The notes: generated from the letters alone by a model not told the origin. 64,000 bases of DNA from Erysipelothrix aquatica (GCF_009828775.2 NZ_WTSY02000006.1:1-64000), one strand, 5' to 3'. Positions 1 to 9,113 are shown, counted from the stretch's first letter. Numbers and translations are program-made.

Positions 1-115
1 ATATCTTGATGACATTGCCTTTAAAATCAACTCAATGCCTCGCAAAATGTTTGACTTTAAAACTGCTTATGAGATAGAATTTTTAAAAATGAATAGTGGT
101 GCGGTTGAGATTTGA
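1..115 (+). mobile_element. C-terminal end of an IS30-family transposase (partial)
   Basis: An open frame enters from the left edge and stops at TGA 113-115, giving 37 residues. The visible pattern, LDDIAFKINSMPRK followed by FDFKTAYE, resembles the end of the IS30 transposase integrase domain (family form: IA..IN.RPRK..GYKTP.E). The rest lies outside the window, so I cannot tell whether the element is intact. The terminal inverted repeat would be expected within about 100 bases downstream, but I could not define it because the other end is missing. The family call rests on this short tail only. Confidence 0.55.
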
Positions 116-120
116 TAAAA

Positions 121-158
121 GAAAAAATAGAAACAGTTTCATGTTTCTATTTTTTTTT
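121..158 (+). terminator. Rho-independent terminator after the transposase
   Basis: A nine-base stem AATAGAAAC (126-134) pairs with GTTTCTATT (143-151) around an eight-base loop and runs into T8. It starts six bases after the transposase stop. Confidence 0.75.
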
Positions 159-339
159 GTTACTTATGTTCACTGGAAATTTAAGAACACGTTTAGCCGT
201 GCAATAGAGAGGCAAGTCCTTTGGGGTCGATAACTTTTGAATTTTGAAGATGTACGGCATCAATTTCGAAATATAATGTACGTACGTGAAAAATCTTAAA
301 GTAAAGATTCTTAAACCAAATTGTATTGTGTGTGAAATA

Positions 340-375
340 AAAACTATAGTATGTGGATAATGTACTATAGTTTTT
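340..375 (+). terminator. 12-bp perfect hairpin upstream of the GH85 gene
   Basis: AAAACTATAGTA (340-351) is the exact reverse complement of TACTATAGTTTT (363-374), with an 11-base loop and T5 at the end. It would terminate transcripts arriving from the left (and possibly from the right), insulating the GH85 promoter. An operator role is possible because it ends about 26 bases before the -10 box. Apart from this, the 160-400 stretch shows no gene that I can support. Confidence 0.6.
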
Positions 376-400
376 ACCTTAAAAAATAAATCATATCCTC

Positions 401-425
401 TATAATGATATTGTAAGCGTTTACC
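401..425 (+). promoter_or_regulatory. Promoter -10 box with overlapping downstream cre (CcpA) site
   Basis: TATAAT lies at 401-406. Immediately downstream, TGTAAGCGTTTACC at 412-425 matches the catabolite-responsive consensus TGWAANCGNTNWCA at 13 of 14 positions. A cre over the transcription start normally means CcpA repression when preferred sugars are present. No strong -35 is visible. The next gene starts at 452 behind GAGGAG. Confidence 0.7.
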
Positions 426-451
426 AATTTATTGTTTATTGAGGAGAAAAT

Positions 452-3400
452 ATGAAGAAAAATGAAAATACACGATTTGTAAAATCGCTTTTTCGTAGTG
501 CCTGCATTGGGCTAACAGCAACAACACTGGCCTTCACAATGTTCGCAAGCAATATGACGATTCAAGCTGCAATTACCGGAGATGGTACTGATGCAGTGAA
601 TGAAAACTATGAAAATGGGAAATCACTACAACCACTCGCACCAGCGTTTCGTTTGGAAACACTATTAAAATGGTCACCCGAAACAGACCCGGATGCAAAA
701 CTTAACCGTTCAACAGTCCCTTTAGAATCACGTCGATTCCAAGGTCAGCAAATCAATAAATTGGCAAATCCTGAGGCGAAAATTACATCAGCAGCAATAT
801 CAAACGCAAATCATGATCAATCACCTTCTACAGGAGGCGAAGATTTTAATATCTATGCATTTGATAACTGGCAATATCTTGATTCCATGATTTATTGGGC
901 AAGTTCCGAAGAAGGGGTCATTGCAGTCCCTTCGCCAGATATTGTTGATGCGGCCCACCGAAATGGCGTTCCTGTCTATGCAACGCTTCATTTCCCATGG
1001 GGAACTGGCCATTATGATTCACTTAAAGAACTTGAAAATATGTCTGTTCAAGATGAGGAAGGTAATTACCCTGTCGCGGATAAACTCATTGAAATCGCAC
1101 AATACTTTGGTTTTGATGGCTACTTCTTTAATCAAGAATCATATGGCTCTACCGAAAAAGTAGCCCAAAGTACTCACGACATGCTTGTCTATGTTCGTCA
1201 AAAATCCCGCGAAATGGGATATCCAATTAATATTGGTTGGTATGATGCAATGGCAAACAGTGGCTCAGTGTCGCACCAAGATGCAGTAAACAAATATAAT
1301 GACCTTTGGTTAAGAAGAGGATCGGATAATGATTATGCAGTTGACGAGTTCTTTATGAACTTTAACTGGTCACCCTCAAAAATTCAAAGTACCCATGATT
1401 ATATGCGTAATACATTGGACCGTAACCCTTATGACGCATATGCCGGTTTTGAAATTCAACAAAACAGTTATAAAACGAAAATCAATACCGATGCATTGGT
1501 TGATGATAATGGTAAAGCACTAAGTTCAATCGCACTTTATGCTCCAAACTCAACTATGGGATTCGCAGCAAGTGCTGAAGAATTTAATAAACATGAACAA
1601 ATTCTTTATACGGGGCCTCAAGGCGATCCAAGCTTGGCTGATGATTCAGCAGATTGGAAAGGAATGTCTCGCTTTGTGACAGACAAGTCAGTCATTGAAG
1701 GGACATCATTTGGAACGAGCTTCAATGCAGGGCATGGTAAAAAATGGTTTGTTGATGGGGTAGAGGTTCGTGACCGTACATGGAACTACCGCTCAGCGCA
1801 AGACATTATGCCAACCTGGAGATGGTGGGTAAAAGATCAAGTTGGAACTCGCTTAGCCGTGGATTATGATTTCAACGATGCCTATAACGGTGGAAACTCA
1901 CTCAAATTATCAGGAAATCTAGCAGCTGGAAGCACCAATAATGTCATGCTTTACAGTACGAAATTAGATGTTTCTCAAGATACTGAACTTGCGGTTACCC
2001 TAAAAGGTAACACAGCAGCAAAAGTAGAAGTTGGTGTTTCTTTTGATGAAAACTATGTTGATAATGATTTAACATATTTCCCAGTAACAAGTAATGAAGC
2101 ATGGGGTACGCAGACAATAGATCTTGGTGCACATGCAGGCAAAACAATCTATGCGGTAAGTATCAGAGTAAGTAATGCAGATACAGAGACCCTTAATTTA
2201 AATGTTGGCCAACTAACAATTGATAGTAAAACTACGGGTAGTCTTGCTAATACTGCAAATGCGCGTGTGGATGAAACGCTTGTAAAAGATGCACGTGAAG
2301 CAAGTGCACGATTATCATGGGATGCAGTTGAAGGCACCGATGTATATGAAGTGTACCAAGTGAACAAAGATGGTAAAGAAGTCTTGTTAGGGGCGACACC
2401 AAACACAGCCTTCTACGCCGATAAGATTACGCGCACCGATGCAAATGCCAAAGCAGACGATACCACCACAATTCGTATCCGCACTCTCGATGCAAGCAAC
2501 AATCGCTCAGATGGAAAAGATATCACATTTGAATGGGGTGTTTCACTGGACGGAAGTGATGAAAATAACGAAGTTGCGCCAGTAAACGTTGCCTTGAATG
2601 CACAAGTTACAGCTGTGTCATTCGAAAACGATGCAGAACCAGCATCCAAAGCATTGGATGGAACAGCAACGGGAAATAGTAAATGGGCAGCAACCAATAA
2701 AAAATCCGGATACATGGATATTAAATTAAGCGAACCACAACGTGTTTCCAGATGGCGTGTTGAACATGCTGAATATGGTGGTGAAGCAAATAACATGAAT
2801 ACGGTTGATTTCTCATTGCAATACAAAGATGAAAACGGTCAATGGCAAATAGCTAAAGCAATCAAAGGAAATACCAAAGCAGTCACGGATGTGTTGTTGG
2901 ATACACCAATTACAGCTCAAGAATGGAAGTTAGATGTAACCAATTCGGGAACATCGCCTTGGGGCGCGATTCGTATCTATGAATGGCAAATGTTCGACGG
3001 TGGATTCACCAAAACGCCAATGGTATCACAATACCAAATTAAAGCCGATTTTGAAGGTAAAAAAGTAACGGTATCCGAAGTAGAAGCGAAAGCTACAGTT
3101 CGTTTATACGATGCAATTACTGCAACTGAGGCAGTCTTAACTGGTGTAGCGAATGATAAAGGTGTTGTGATTTTTGAAGATGTCGACTTTACTAAATTTG
3201 GTGAACGCATCTATGTTACAACCCAAAATGAAGGTATTGAAGAAAGTCTAAAAAACAGTATTCAGAACTATGTCAGCCGTAAGTCAGAAAACATGTACAT
3301 CCATGCTTATGTTGGTGAAATGGGCTTAAACACAACCTTTGATGTCATTGACGCAATGGGTAAAGTTAGAAATCTCGGTGGAACATCCGACTCAGGACTT

Positions 3401-4831
3401 AACACACAATTACCAGTCGGGACATATGATTTGGTCCTAACATCAATCCCAGTGGGTGTTAAATATGATGGTCTTTCTATTCCATTCACAGTCGTAGAAG
3501 GCGAAACGAACGAACTTATTATTCGCTTAAATTACTTCGACAATTATGAAGCGTTAGGTCTACGAATCTATCAAGCAGGGTCATTCAAAGAGGCAGATTA
3601 CTCAGCATCATCCTTTGCTACTTTAAAAGCGGCAATCGAAACTGCGAAAGTAATTCATCAAAATCAAGCCATTGAAGATAATACTTATACCGATGCATTG
3701 AGTGCATTGAATGAAGCTATTGATGGACTTGTACCAACTGTCGATAAAGCTAAACGTGACTTGGGTGCTGCTATAAAAAATGCAGAAAAACTCAAAGAAA
3801 AAGATTATTCAAAAGCAACATATGCAAATCTTGTCGCATCAATTACAGAAGCTAAAGCAGTGATTGCTACAGAAAATGCCACACTTGAAATGATTCAAGA
3901 TGCACATACTGCACTCAATAACGCAATTGATGCATTAGAAGCGAAACCAGAATTGATTGATAAAAAAGAAGTTGTCGCACTCTTGAACACAGTGGAATCA
4001 TTGGATCAAGATCAATACAATGAAGCATCACAAGCACTTCTTGAAACATTAATTTATGATGCGAAAGCTATTATTGCGGATGATGAAGCAACACAAGAAA
4101 CGGTTGACGCAATCATAGTCCGTTTACAAACGATTGAATCACAACTGATTAAGAAAGTAGACAAGTCACTCTTAGTATCGCTGATTGCTGCAATTGGTGA
4201 TATCGATGCAACGCAATATACAGAAGCGTCCTACGAAGTGTTCAGCACGCACCTTGCAAATGCAAAGGCTGTATTAGAAAATGAAGCCGCAACTCAAGTG
4301 GAAATCAATGAAGCATATGAAGCACTTCATAAAGCCTTTACAGGCTTAGTGGACGTGAAAACACCACAAGCTGACTCGATTGCTCTTTTAAAACAGAAAC
4401 TTGTTGATGCAAAAGCAATTGAGACTGATAAATATACTCAAGAGACCGTCTTAAACCTTGAAACAGCGATTGAATTTGGCGATAATGTCGTCAATAACTT
4501 GCCAGTGGTTGTCGCAGACGATGCAACAATGTTCCGCTTAGCACTTCGTTCAACAAGCACACAACAAGATGTCTTAGATGCAATTGATATGTTGGATAAG
4601 GCAGTATCAGGGTTGAAAGAAAAAGATCCTATTGATCCAGTTGATCCAGTCGATCCTGTGGACCCAACCAATCCAGTTAAACCAACGACACCTGATAAGA
4701 CAACGGACAAAGATAAACTTCCGGCGACAGGTGTTGCTGATAGCAATACAATGATGGTGTCATCATTAATTGTCGGTGCCGGACTTGTTACGGTACTTGT
4801 ATCAAAACGTAAACGTAAAGAAACAGAATAA
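452..4831 (+). CDS. LPXTG-anchored endo-beta-N-acetylglucosaminidase (GH85) with F5/8 and FIVAR modules
   Basis: Secreted enzyme expected to cut the chitobiose core of N-glycans on host glycoproteins (1459 aa). In order: a signal peptide of about 40 residues; a GH85 barrel from about 130 to 420 with the conserved FDGYFFNQE segment, placing the NxE catalytic pair at N227 and E229; a beta-sandwich to about 600; an Fn3-like region; a discoidin (F5/8 type C) carbohydrate-binding domain at about 711-850; an SpaA/Cna-like stretch; then four or five helical FIVAR-like repeats at about 1033-1300. A PVD-repeat wall spacer, LPATG at 1423-1427, a membrane helix and KRKRK tail complete a sortase substrate. 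The preceding promoter carries a cre, so expression probably rises when host sugars are scarce. The catalytic motif looks intact. The family is known from streptococcal EndoE/EndoD. The exact glycan specificity cannot be read from sequence. Confidence 0.93.
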   Translation: MKKNENTRFVKSLFRSACIGLTATTLAFTMFASNMTIQAAITGDGTDAVNENYENGKSLQPLAPAFRLETLLKWSPETDPDAKLNRSTVPLESRRFQGQQINKLANPEAKITSAAISNANHDQSPSTGGEDFNIYAFDNWQYLDSMIYWASSEEGVIAVPSPDIVDAAHRNGVPVYATLHFPWGTGHYDSLKELENMSVQDEEGNYPVADKLIEIAQYFGFDGYFFNQESYGSTEKVAQSTHDMLVYVRQKSREMGYPINIGWYDAMANSGSVSHQDAVNKYNDLWLRRGSDNDYAVDEFFMNFNWSPSKIQSTHDYMRNTLDRNPYDAYAGFEIQQNSYKTKINTDALVDDNGKALSSIALYAPNSTMGFAASAEEFNKHEQILYTGPQGDPSLADDSADWKGMSRFVTDKSVIEGTSFGTSFNAGHGKKWFVDGVEVRDRTWNYRSAQDIMPTWRWWVKDQVGTRLAVDYDFNDAYNGGNSLKLSGNLAAGSTNNVMLYSTKLDVSQDTELAVTLKGNTAAKVEVGVSFDENYVDNDLTYFPVTSNEAWGTQTIDLGAHAGKTIYAVSIRVSNADTETLNLNVGQLTIDSKTTGSLANTANARVDETLVKDAREASARLSWDAVEGTDVYEVYQVNKDGKEVLLGATPNTAFYADKITRTDANAKADDTTTIRIRTLDASNNRSDGKDITFEWGVSLDGSDENNEVAPVNVALNAQVTAVSFENDAEPASKALDGTATGNSKWAATNKKSGYMDIKLSEPQRVSRWRVEHAEYGGEANNMNTVDFSLQYKDENGQWQIAKAIKGNTKAVTDVLLDTPITAQEWKLDVTNSGTSPWGAIRIYEWQMFDGGFTKTPMVSQYQIKADFEGKKVTVSEVEAKATVRLYDAITATEAVLTGVANDKGVVIFEDVDFTKFGERIYVTTQNEGIEESLKNSIQNYVSRKSENMYIHAYVGEMGLNTTFDVIDAMGKVRNLGGTSDSGLNTQLPVGTYDLVLTSIPVGVKYDGLSIPFTVVEGETNELIIRLNYFDNYEALGLRIYQAGSFKEADYSASSFATLKAAIETAKVIHQNQAIEDNTYTDALSALNEAIDGLVPTVDKAKRDLGAAIKNAEKLKEKDYSKATYANLVASITEAKAVIATENATLEMIQDAHTALNNAIDALEAKPELIDKKEVVALLNTVESLDQDQYNEASQALLETLIYDAKAIIADDEATQETVDAIIVRLQTIESQLIKKVDKSLLVSLIAAIGDIDATQYTEASYEVFSTHLANAKAVLENEAATQVEINEAYEALHKAFTGLVDVKTPQADSIALLKQKLVDAKAIETDKYTQETVLNLETAIEFGDNVVNNLPVVVADDATMFRLALRSTSTQQDVLDAIDMLDKAVSGLKEKDPIDPVDPVDPVDPTNPVKPTTPDKTTDKDKLPATGVADSNTMMVSSLIVGAGLVTVLVSKRKRKETE

Positions 4832-4853
4832 TTATTTGAGATATATTACAAAA

Positions 4854-4887
4854 AAAAAGGTTCTGAGCGATTGCTTAGAACCTTTTT
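4854..4887 (+). terminator. Terminator of the GH85 gene
   Basis: AAAAAGGTTCTGAGC pairs with GCTTAGAACCTTTTT around GATT. It is symmetrical enough to serve the converging minus-strand gene too. Confidence 0.85.
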
Positions 4888-4930
4888 ATATGTGGATAAC
4901 TATATCTAAGTAAAACGTATTGAGATGGTG

Positions 4931-5347
4931 TTAGGCATCATGCGTGTTGTCACGTAGGATCATAAATAAGTAAACAAGTCCGATTGTTAAAATAATGTGA
5001 CCAAGTCCAGCCATTCCAGAAATTGCAGCATTCATTCCTTTGGATAATTCGGTACCTAGAACTTGTGTGGTACCGCGTGTCAGCATCATTAAAATTGTCA
5101 GATGAAGCCCCCCATTATAGAAGCCCATAAATTTTTTGAAGTTTTTATGGCGATGAATTTTGAATGTTTTTGCAAGGACTAAAACCATCAACATCATAAA
5201 CATACCCAACATTAAAATATGTGTATGTAGAATGGAAAGTTGCGTTGTTCCTGTAAATGCCATGTACTTCGTAAACTCGCGGTAGAATACACCTGCGATT
5301 AACCCTAAAGCAAGGTAAATGGTTGCTTGTCGTAAAATCTTTTTCAT
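4931..5347 (-). CDS. DUF2871 family membrane protein
   Basis: A 138-aa integral membrane protein with about four hydrophobic helices. The opening LGLIAGVFYREFTK and the HTHILMLGMF histidine-containing helix are typical of the DUF2871 family, whose function is unknown to me. The start codon overlaps the stop of the upstream oxidoreductase by four bases (ATGA), so the two are translated from one mRNA and probably coupled. The conserved histidines within a membrane helix recall haem-copper type small subunits, but that is only a resemblance. Confidence 0.8.
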   Translation of the reverse strand: MKKILRQATIYLALGLIAGVFYREFTKYMAFTGTTQLSILHTHILMLGMFMMLMVLVLAKTFKIHRHKNFKKFMGFYNGGLHLTILMMLTRGTTQVLGTELSKGMNAAISGMAGLGHIILTIGLVYLFMILRDNTHDA

Positions 5348-6261
5348 TTTTTCTCCTTTATACTTTCGTATATATCATGAACTAATTGATGGGTGACCAA
5401 TGCGTCATCCAATGTAAAGATATCAGATTGTTTGCCGGCTTTAACGCATTCAATAAAATGGTCAACGATCTGAACAAATCCCCGTTTATTGAGCGTTGGG
5501 ACCCAATCCCCGTAACGTTCAGTATATTGATGTTGGTCCGAATGAATCTGTAGCTCATTCATATCAACACAACGGTAAAATCCATTAGGTGACATTACCT
5601 CCACAACTTCACTACGGCCACCTGAATACATATTAATGGTTGCCATGCCTGTGACATGGTCGCCATGCAATTCAAGGTGTGCGTGGCTCAGGATGCCTGC
5701 CTCAGTTACACCACGGATGTGGTGAGATGTGATAGGCGTATCCATGAGATAGACCAGCGTATCAACGACGTGAATCATCATATCAAAGAGTGCAAATTTC
5801 ACGTCCTGCTCGGCATGCTCTCGATGCTTCTGTACAAGAATCATATTCTTTTGTGCGACCGCTTTTTGTTGTTGATAGAGTGGTGCCATTCGACGGTTGA
5901 AACCAGTCATAAGAATACATGAGTGTGCTTGTGCAAGTGCGACAAGTTCTTTGACTTCGAGTATGTCCTCACTGATTGGTTTGTCGACATAAACATGGAT
6001 ACCGTGGTTAAGAAATTTGCGAATCAGATCTGCATGAGTTTGTGTCGGAGTGTGAATAAAAACTGCTTGAATTCCACTCGCTATCATCGTATCAATATCT
6101 GTATGTGTGTTGCTAAAGTTATACTGGCGGGATAAAGCATTGAGCTTTTCTTGGCTCCGTGAATAGAGATGCCATTCGACATCTTGGTTACGTGCAGCAT
6201 AGACAGGGATATAGGCTTTTTGTGCTATATTTCCAATCCCGAGGACCCCTACTTTTATCAT
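5344..6261 (-). CDS. Gfo/Idh/MocA-family NAD(P)-dependent oxidoreductase
   Basis: A 305-aa soluble dehydrogenase. The N-terminal Rossmann fold opens with KVGVLGIGNIAQKAY, and the conserved DKPISE segment (EKP motif of the family) lies near residue 95, followed by a C-terminal alpha/beta domain. Members oxidise or reduce sugars, inositols or related polyols. The substrate here is not recognisable. I chose the ATG at 6261 rather than an upstream in-frame codon because AAGGAG sits eight bases before it and family members start at this point. First gene of a two-gene operon with the DUF2871 protein. Confidence 0.88.
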   Translation of the reverse strand: MIKVGVLGIGNIAQKAYIPVYAARNQDVEWHLYSRSQEKLNALSRQYNFSNTHTDIDTMIASGIQAVFIHTPTQTHADLIRKFLNHGIHVYVDKPISEDILEVKELVALAQAHSCILMTGFNRRMAPLYQQQKAVAQKNMILVQKHREHAEQDVKFALFDMMIHVVDTLVYLMDTPITSHHIRGVTEAGILSHAHLELHGDHVTGMATINMYSGGRSEVVEVMSPNGFYRCVDMNELQIHSDQHQYTERYGDWVPTLNKRGFVQIVDHFIECVKAGKQSDIFTLDDALVTHQLVHDIYESIKEKK

Positions 6262-6367
6262 AAAATAATCTCCTTGTGTGGTAATCATAGCATATTCGCA
6301 AAAATAGGTTAAATTATGTAATTAAAACTTAAATAAATGTATCAAGCGTGGTATGATAATCGTGCAT

Positions 6368-6443
6368 ACGCCCGTGGCGCAACGGATAGCGCGTTTGATT
6401 CCGGTTCAAAAGGCTGCAGGTTCGATCCCTGTCGGGCGTGCCA
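6368..6443 (+). tRNA. tRNA-Arg (anticodon CCG)
   Basis: A 76-base cloverleaf: acceptor ACGCCCG pairs with CGGGCGT, D stem GCGC/GCGC, anticodon stem TTTGA/TCAAA with loop TTCCGGT (anticodon CCG at 6401-6403), T arm GCAGG-TTCGATC-CCTGT, discriminator G and encoded CCA. It reads CGG arginine codons. It stands alone between the oxidoreductase promoter region and the surface protein gene. Confidence 0.97.
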
Positions 6444-6454
6444 AAATAAAATTC

Positions 6455-6478
6455 AAAGACCTCAGGTCTTTTTTTTTT
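6455..6478 (+). terminator. Terminator of tRNA-Arg
   Basis: AAAGACCT and AGGTCTTT form a compact hairpin followed by a run of T residues (6469-6478). Confidence 0.8.
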
Positions 6479-6540
6479 GTAAAAAGAATCTATAAATTAT
6501 GCTATACAAGTTGTTTATAAAATGAAACTTTGTTAATTAA

Positions 6541-6569
6541 TTATCATTATAATAGAGAAGTGGTATAAT
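6541..6569 (+). promoter_or_regulatory. Promoter of the LPNTG surface protein
   Basis: TATAAT at 6564-6569 with TTATCA at 6541-6546, spacing 17 bases. It sits 31 bases before the start codon, which has an unusually G-rich ribosome site (AGGAGGGGG at 6583-6591). Confidence 0.55.
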
Positions 6570-6600
6570 TAAGATAATCATCAGGAGGGGGAAATTTTTG

Positions 6601-7665
6601 ATGAATAGAAAAATTAGACTTTTAGTATGTTCATTGATTCTGGTCTTATCCTTTGGGATAATGCCAATAGCAGCTGAGTATGATCCTTTTGAAGGACAAA
6701 TTAATGTGAAAGAACACTTAGTTAATCTCATTTATGAAGATGGAGAAGTTGCAGGGATTAAAATGACGGCACCGTCAGTTGGACAGTGGTCAACTTTTTT
6801 ATCAGAAGAGAATCAGAATTGGAGCGCGCATAGCGATGACCAATTAGTGAACGAAGTGACCGGCGGGAACTTTTTTCGTGTAGCACCATATACGTATTAT
6901 GGTAGTTCAATTTGGTACACAGACGGGTCAAAGGAAATATCATATGAAAGAGAGTTTACCTATGATCAACTCCACCAAAAAGAGATTGATTCTGGAAAAC
7001 GTATCGATCAAGTTCAAACCTATTTTGGACCAAAATCTAAACTAACACTGAATATTTATCTTGTTGGCCTAGATGGTGAAGATACGCTACTTACTTCAGA
7101 TGTTTCTTACGGTATGTTTGATACAGAATACATGCAGGAATTTAAAGTAACTGGTGAAGCCTATGATATAGAGGATTTTATGTCGATGTTTATTCCAGTT
7201 ACCCCAAATGTCAGTTTGGTGTATGACTATTTGGAAGAGGACCAAGTTGTTGATATTCGAATTCGATTGCCACGTGTAACCCTTAAGTTCGTAGATGAAA
7301 AAGGTAACAAAATTCGAAATGATGAAATGAAGGAAATAATGGTGGACGAAGCCTTTACTTTTACAGCACCAACAATTGATGGATATACGATTGTTTCTTC
7401 CAAAGATATTGAAGAAGTGTATACTGCGGTCGATAAGGAATTCATATTTATCTATAAACAAGATGCTATTGATCCCGTAGAACCAGTGAAGCCTGTTGAG
7501 CCTACAAAACCAACCGAAGTTGTTAAATCATCAGAGCCAACCCCAACAGTCGAAACACTACCAAATACGGGTAGGGATAATAATTTAGTCAATGTTGGTA
7601 TTCTCTTGGTTGCTGTTGGATTTGCGGTACTGTATTTTAGAAAGAAAAGTATTAATAATAATTAG
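6601..7665 (+). CDS. LPNTG-anchored surface protein with a MucBP-like domain
   Basis: A 354-aa cell-wall protein of unknown partner. It has a signal peptide (about residues 1-22, ending IAAE), a central region of about 200 residues that I do not recognise, one MucBP-like beta domain at about 226-287 (LKFVDEKGNKI to IFIYKQD), a Pro-rich EPVKPVEPTKP spacer, LPNTG at 320-324, a hydrophobic helix and a short basic tail. MucBP modules in other Firmicutes bind mucins, so an adhesin role is an inference. ATG 6601 is preferred. A TTG at 6598 is slightly better spaced from the ribosome site and cannot be excluded. Confidence 0.85.
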   Translation: MNRKIRLLVCSLILVLSFGIMPIAAEYDPFEGQINVKEHLVNLIYEDGEVAGIKMTAPSVGQWSTFLSEENQNWSAHSDDQLVNEVTGGNFFRVAPYTYYGSSIWYTDGSKEISYEREFTYDQLHQKEIDSGKRIDQVQTYFGPKSKLTLNIYLVGLDGEDTLLTSDVSYGMFDTEYMQEFKVTGEAYDIEDFMSMFIPVTPNVSLVYDYLEEDQVVDIRIRLPRVTLKFVDEKGNKIRNDEMKEIMVDEAFTFTAPTIDGYTIVSSKDIEEVYTAVDKEFIFIYKQDAIDPVEPVKPVEPTKPTEVVKSSEPTPTVETLPNTGRDNNLVNVGILLVAVGFAVLYFRKKSINNN

Positions 7666-7674
7666 TTTATAAGG

Positions 7675-7695
7675 ACTCTCTAACGAGAGTTTTTA
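7675..7695 (+). terminator. Short terminator after the LPNTG gene
   Basis: ACTCTC (7675-7680) and GAGAGT (7685-7690) pair around TAAC and are followed by T5. It is a short stem, so possibly leaky. Confidence 0.55.
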
Positions 7696-7749
7696 TTTTG
7701 TCATGAACCGATTCATGCTATTATAAAAATAAGAAAGCAGGGAAAGCTT

Positions 7750-8280
7750 ATGGGGCAAGATGTTCAAAAAATAGAAAATAATGCATTACTGGGGATATTA
7801 GTAGGTGTGGTCATCATGTCATTACCGATTACAAACTCTACAATTGTGTTGGTAGGAGCTTTGGGATTGTTACTGTATTCATTGTACATGCTTAAGAAAA
7901 CACCTTTATGGAATCGATACTTCAAAATGGCACTGAATCTTTTGGTTGTCTTAATTGCATATACAACACTGGGGATGCTTGGTCTTATGTATATAGTTGC
8001 CATTATTCGTCCGGAAATTATCGCAGTTATTTATGCAATTGTAGGGTTGATCATTTCATTTGCGATGTTTTACTACATTTATCTTGCGGGGGATTATGAC
8101 TTTGTCGTACAGACAAAACAAACGGTTGCGATTATCCTCAGTATCATTATCGCAATTAATTTGCTAAGCACTTTGAGAATTGGTTTTGGAGGATCATTAC
8201 TCGCAATGCTGTCACAAATTGTATTTAAAATCTTTGTAATCCTCAGTATTTATAAGTTATATCAGAAAAATCACGGATAG
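7750..8280 (+). CDS. Hypothetical polytopic membrane protein
   Basis: A 176-aa protein made almost wholly of five or six hydrophobic helices with short loops and a charged N-terminus (QDVQKIENN). No family motif is recognised. The ribosome site is weak (CAGGGAAAG). It lies 66 bases before the XRE regulator gene on the same strand, and the two may form an operon in which the regulator controls this membrane protein. That is only inferred from position. Confidence 0.65.
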   Translation: MGQDVQKIENNALLGILVGVVIMSLPITNSTIVLVGALGLLLYSLYMLKKTPLWNRYFKMALNLLVVLIAYTTLGMLGLMYIVAIIRPEIIAVIYAIVGLIISFAMFYYIYLAGDYDFVVQTKQTVAIILSIIIAINLLSTLRIGFGGSLLAMLSQIVFKIFVILSIYKLYQKNHG

Positions 8281-8346
8281 AAACCACACGTTGCGTTACA
8301 AAAAACAGAAAATTGTCTATGCTTTAGATAGAAAGAGGTGGCACAT

Positions 8347-9099
8347 ATGTTACTGAACGAATATCTAAAATACTACCGTGAAGTGAACGGGTATACGCAA
8401 GAAGCACTCGCCGAGAAATTGATGATTTCGCGCCAAGCAATTTCAAAATGGGAGCGTGGGGAATCCATGCCAGATATTGAAAACATTATCATGCTCAGTG
8501 ATTTGTATGATATTTCAATTGATCAACTTTTACGGGGATCTAAACATTTAAAGAAACCTTATCAGATTGGTGAACGTAATTTGGTCCGGAATACAGTTAT
8601 CGGATTTGTATTCGCACTCTTTTTCGGTGCGACGATGACGATACGTCCATACATTTGGACATTCTTCATCTTCTGTGGTTTCTTTATGTTTTTGACATTA
8701 ATCATGGTGAAGGAAGGTCGGATTATTATTGGTAAACGTGATATTACTGCCGTTCATTATCAATCGTGGTGGGAACGTCTCATCGCTATCTTTAAGCCTC
8801 AGCAATTCAAGAAGACGTATGGATTTGATGATATTGATATTTTTAAAATTAACTATACGTCTCGACCTCGAATCGGAATCGGTGATTGGGGACCTGATAG
8901 TTTCAATATTTCGCTATTGGCAAACGATGGTGCGGTGTATACACACGAAGTTACTGCAACGCTCTCTAAGGACCTTCCAATCCTGTGCGATTACCTTGGA
9001 AAAAAAGGCGTAGCGATTGAGGATGATGACGACATTATACCGATGATTGTTACTGGGAAAAGCATCTATGATGAACAACAAAAAAAATACCGCTCATAG
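8347..9099 (+). CDS. XRE-family transcriptional regulator with membrane-spanning C-terminal part
   Basis: A 250-aa protein. Residues 3-62 form a classic HTH_3 domain (YTQEALAEKL then SRQAISKWERGES), about 80-130 contain two hydrophobic helices, and the remainder is a soluble domain I do not recognise. Regulators of this build are common in Firmicutes and often sense membrane stress. ATG 8347 is chosen over the in-frame GTG at 8338 because that GTG lies inside the AAAGAGGTG ribosome site. The gene ends inside a bidirectional terminator. Confidence 0.85.
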   Translation: MLLNEYLKYYREVNGYTQEALAEKLMISRQAISKWERGESMPDIENIIMLSDLYDISIDQLLRGSKHLKKPYQIGERNLVRNTVIGFVFALFFGATMTIRPYIWTFFIFCGFFMFLTLIMVKEGRIIIGKRDITAVHYQSWWERLIAIFKPQQFKKTYGFDDIDIFKINYTSRPRIGIGDWGPDSFNISLLANDGAVYTHEVTATLSKDLPILCDYLGKKGVAIEDDDDIIPMIVTGKSIYDEQQKKYRS

Positions 9100-9113
9100 A
9101 GTGGTATTTTTGC
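9081..9113. terminator. Bidirectional terminator between convergent genes
   Basis: AAATACC (9085-9091) pairs with GGTATTT (9103-9109), with inner CTC/GAG pairs. There is an A-run on the left and a T-run on the right, so it can end transcripts from both sides. It contains the last codons of the XRE gene. Confidence 0.75.

Noticed and set aside
2413-2826. 137-residue antisense frame within the GH85 gene
   Set aside because: Shadow of the discoidin-domain coding sequence, no start signal.
4621-4680. Tandem repeat coding PVD units, considered as a CRISPR-like or VNTR array
   Set aside because: It is the proline-rich wall-spanning spacer of the LPXTG protein; few imperfect copies.
4438-4746. Long antisense open frame under the end of the GH85 gene
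   Set aside because: It arises from the PVD repeat and FIVAR coding region on the other strand; no ribosome site or known motif.
5656-6135. Two adjacent plus-strand frames opposite the oxidoreductase gene
   Set aside because: Antisense shadows without ribosome sites.
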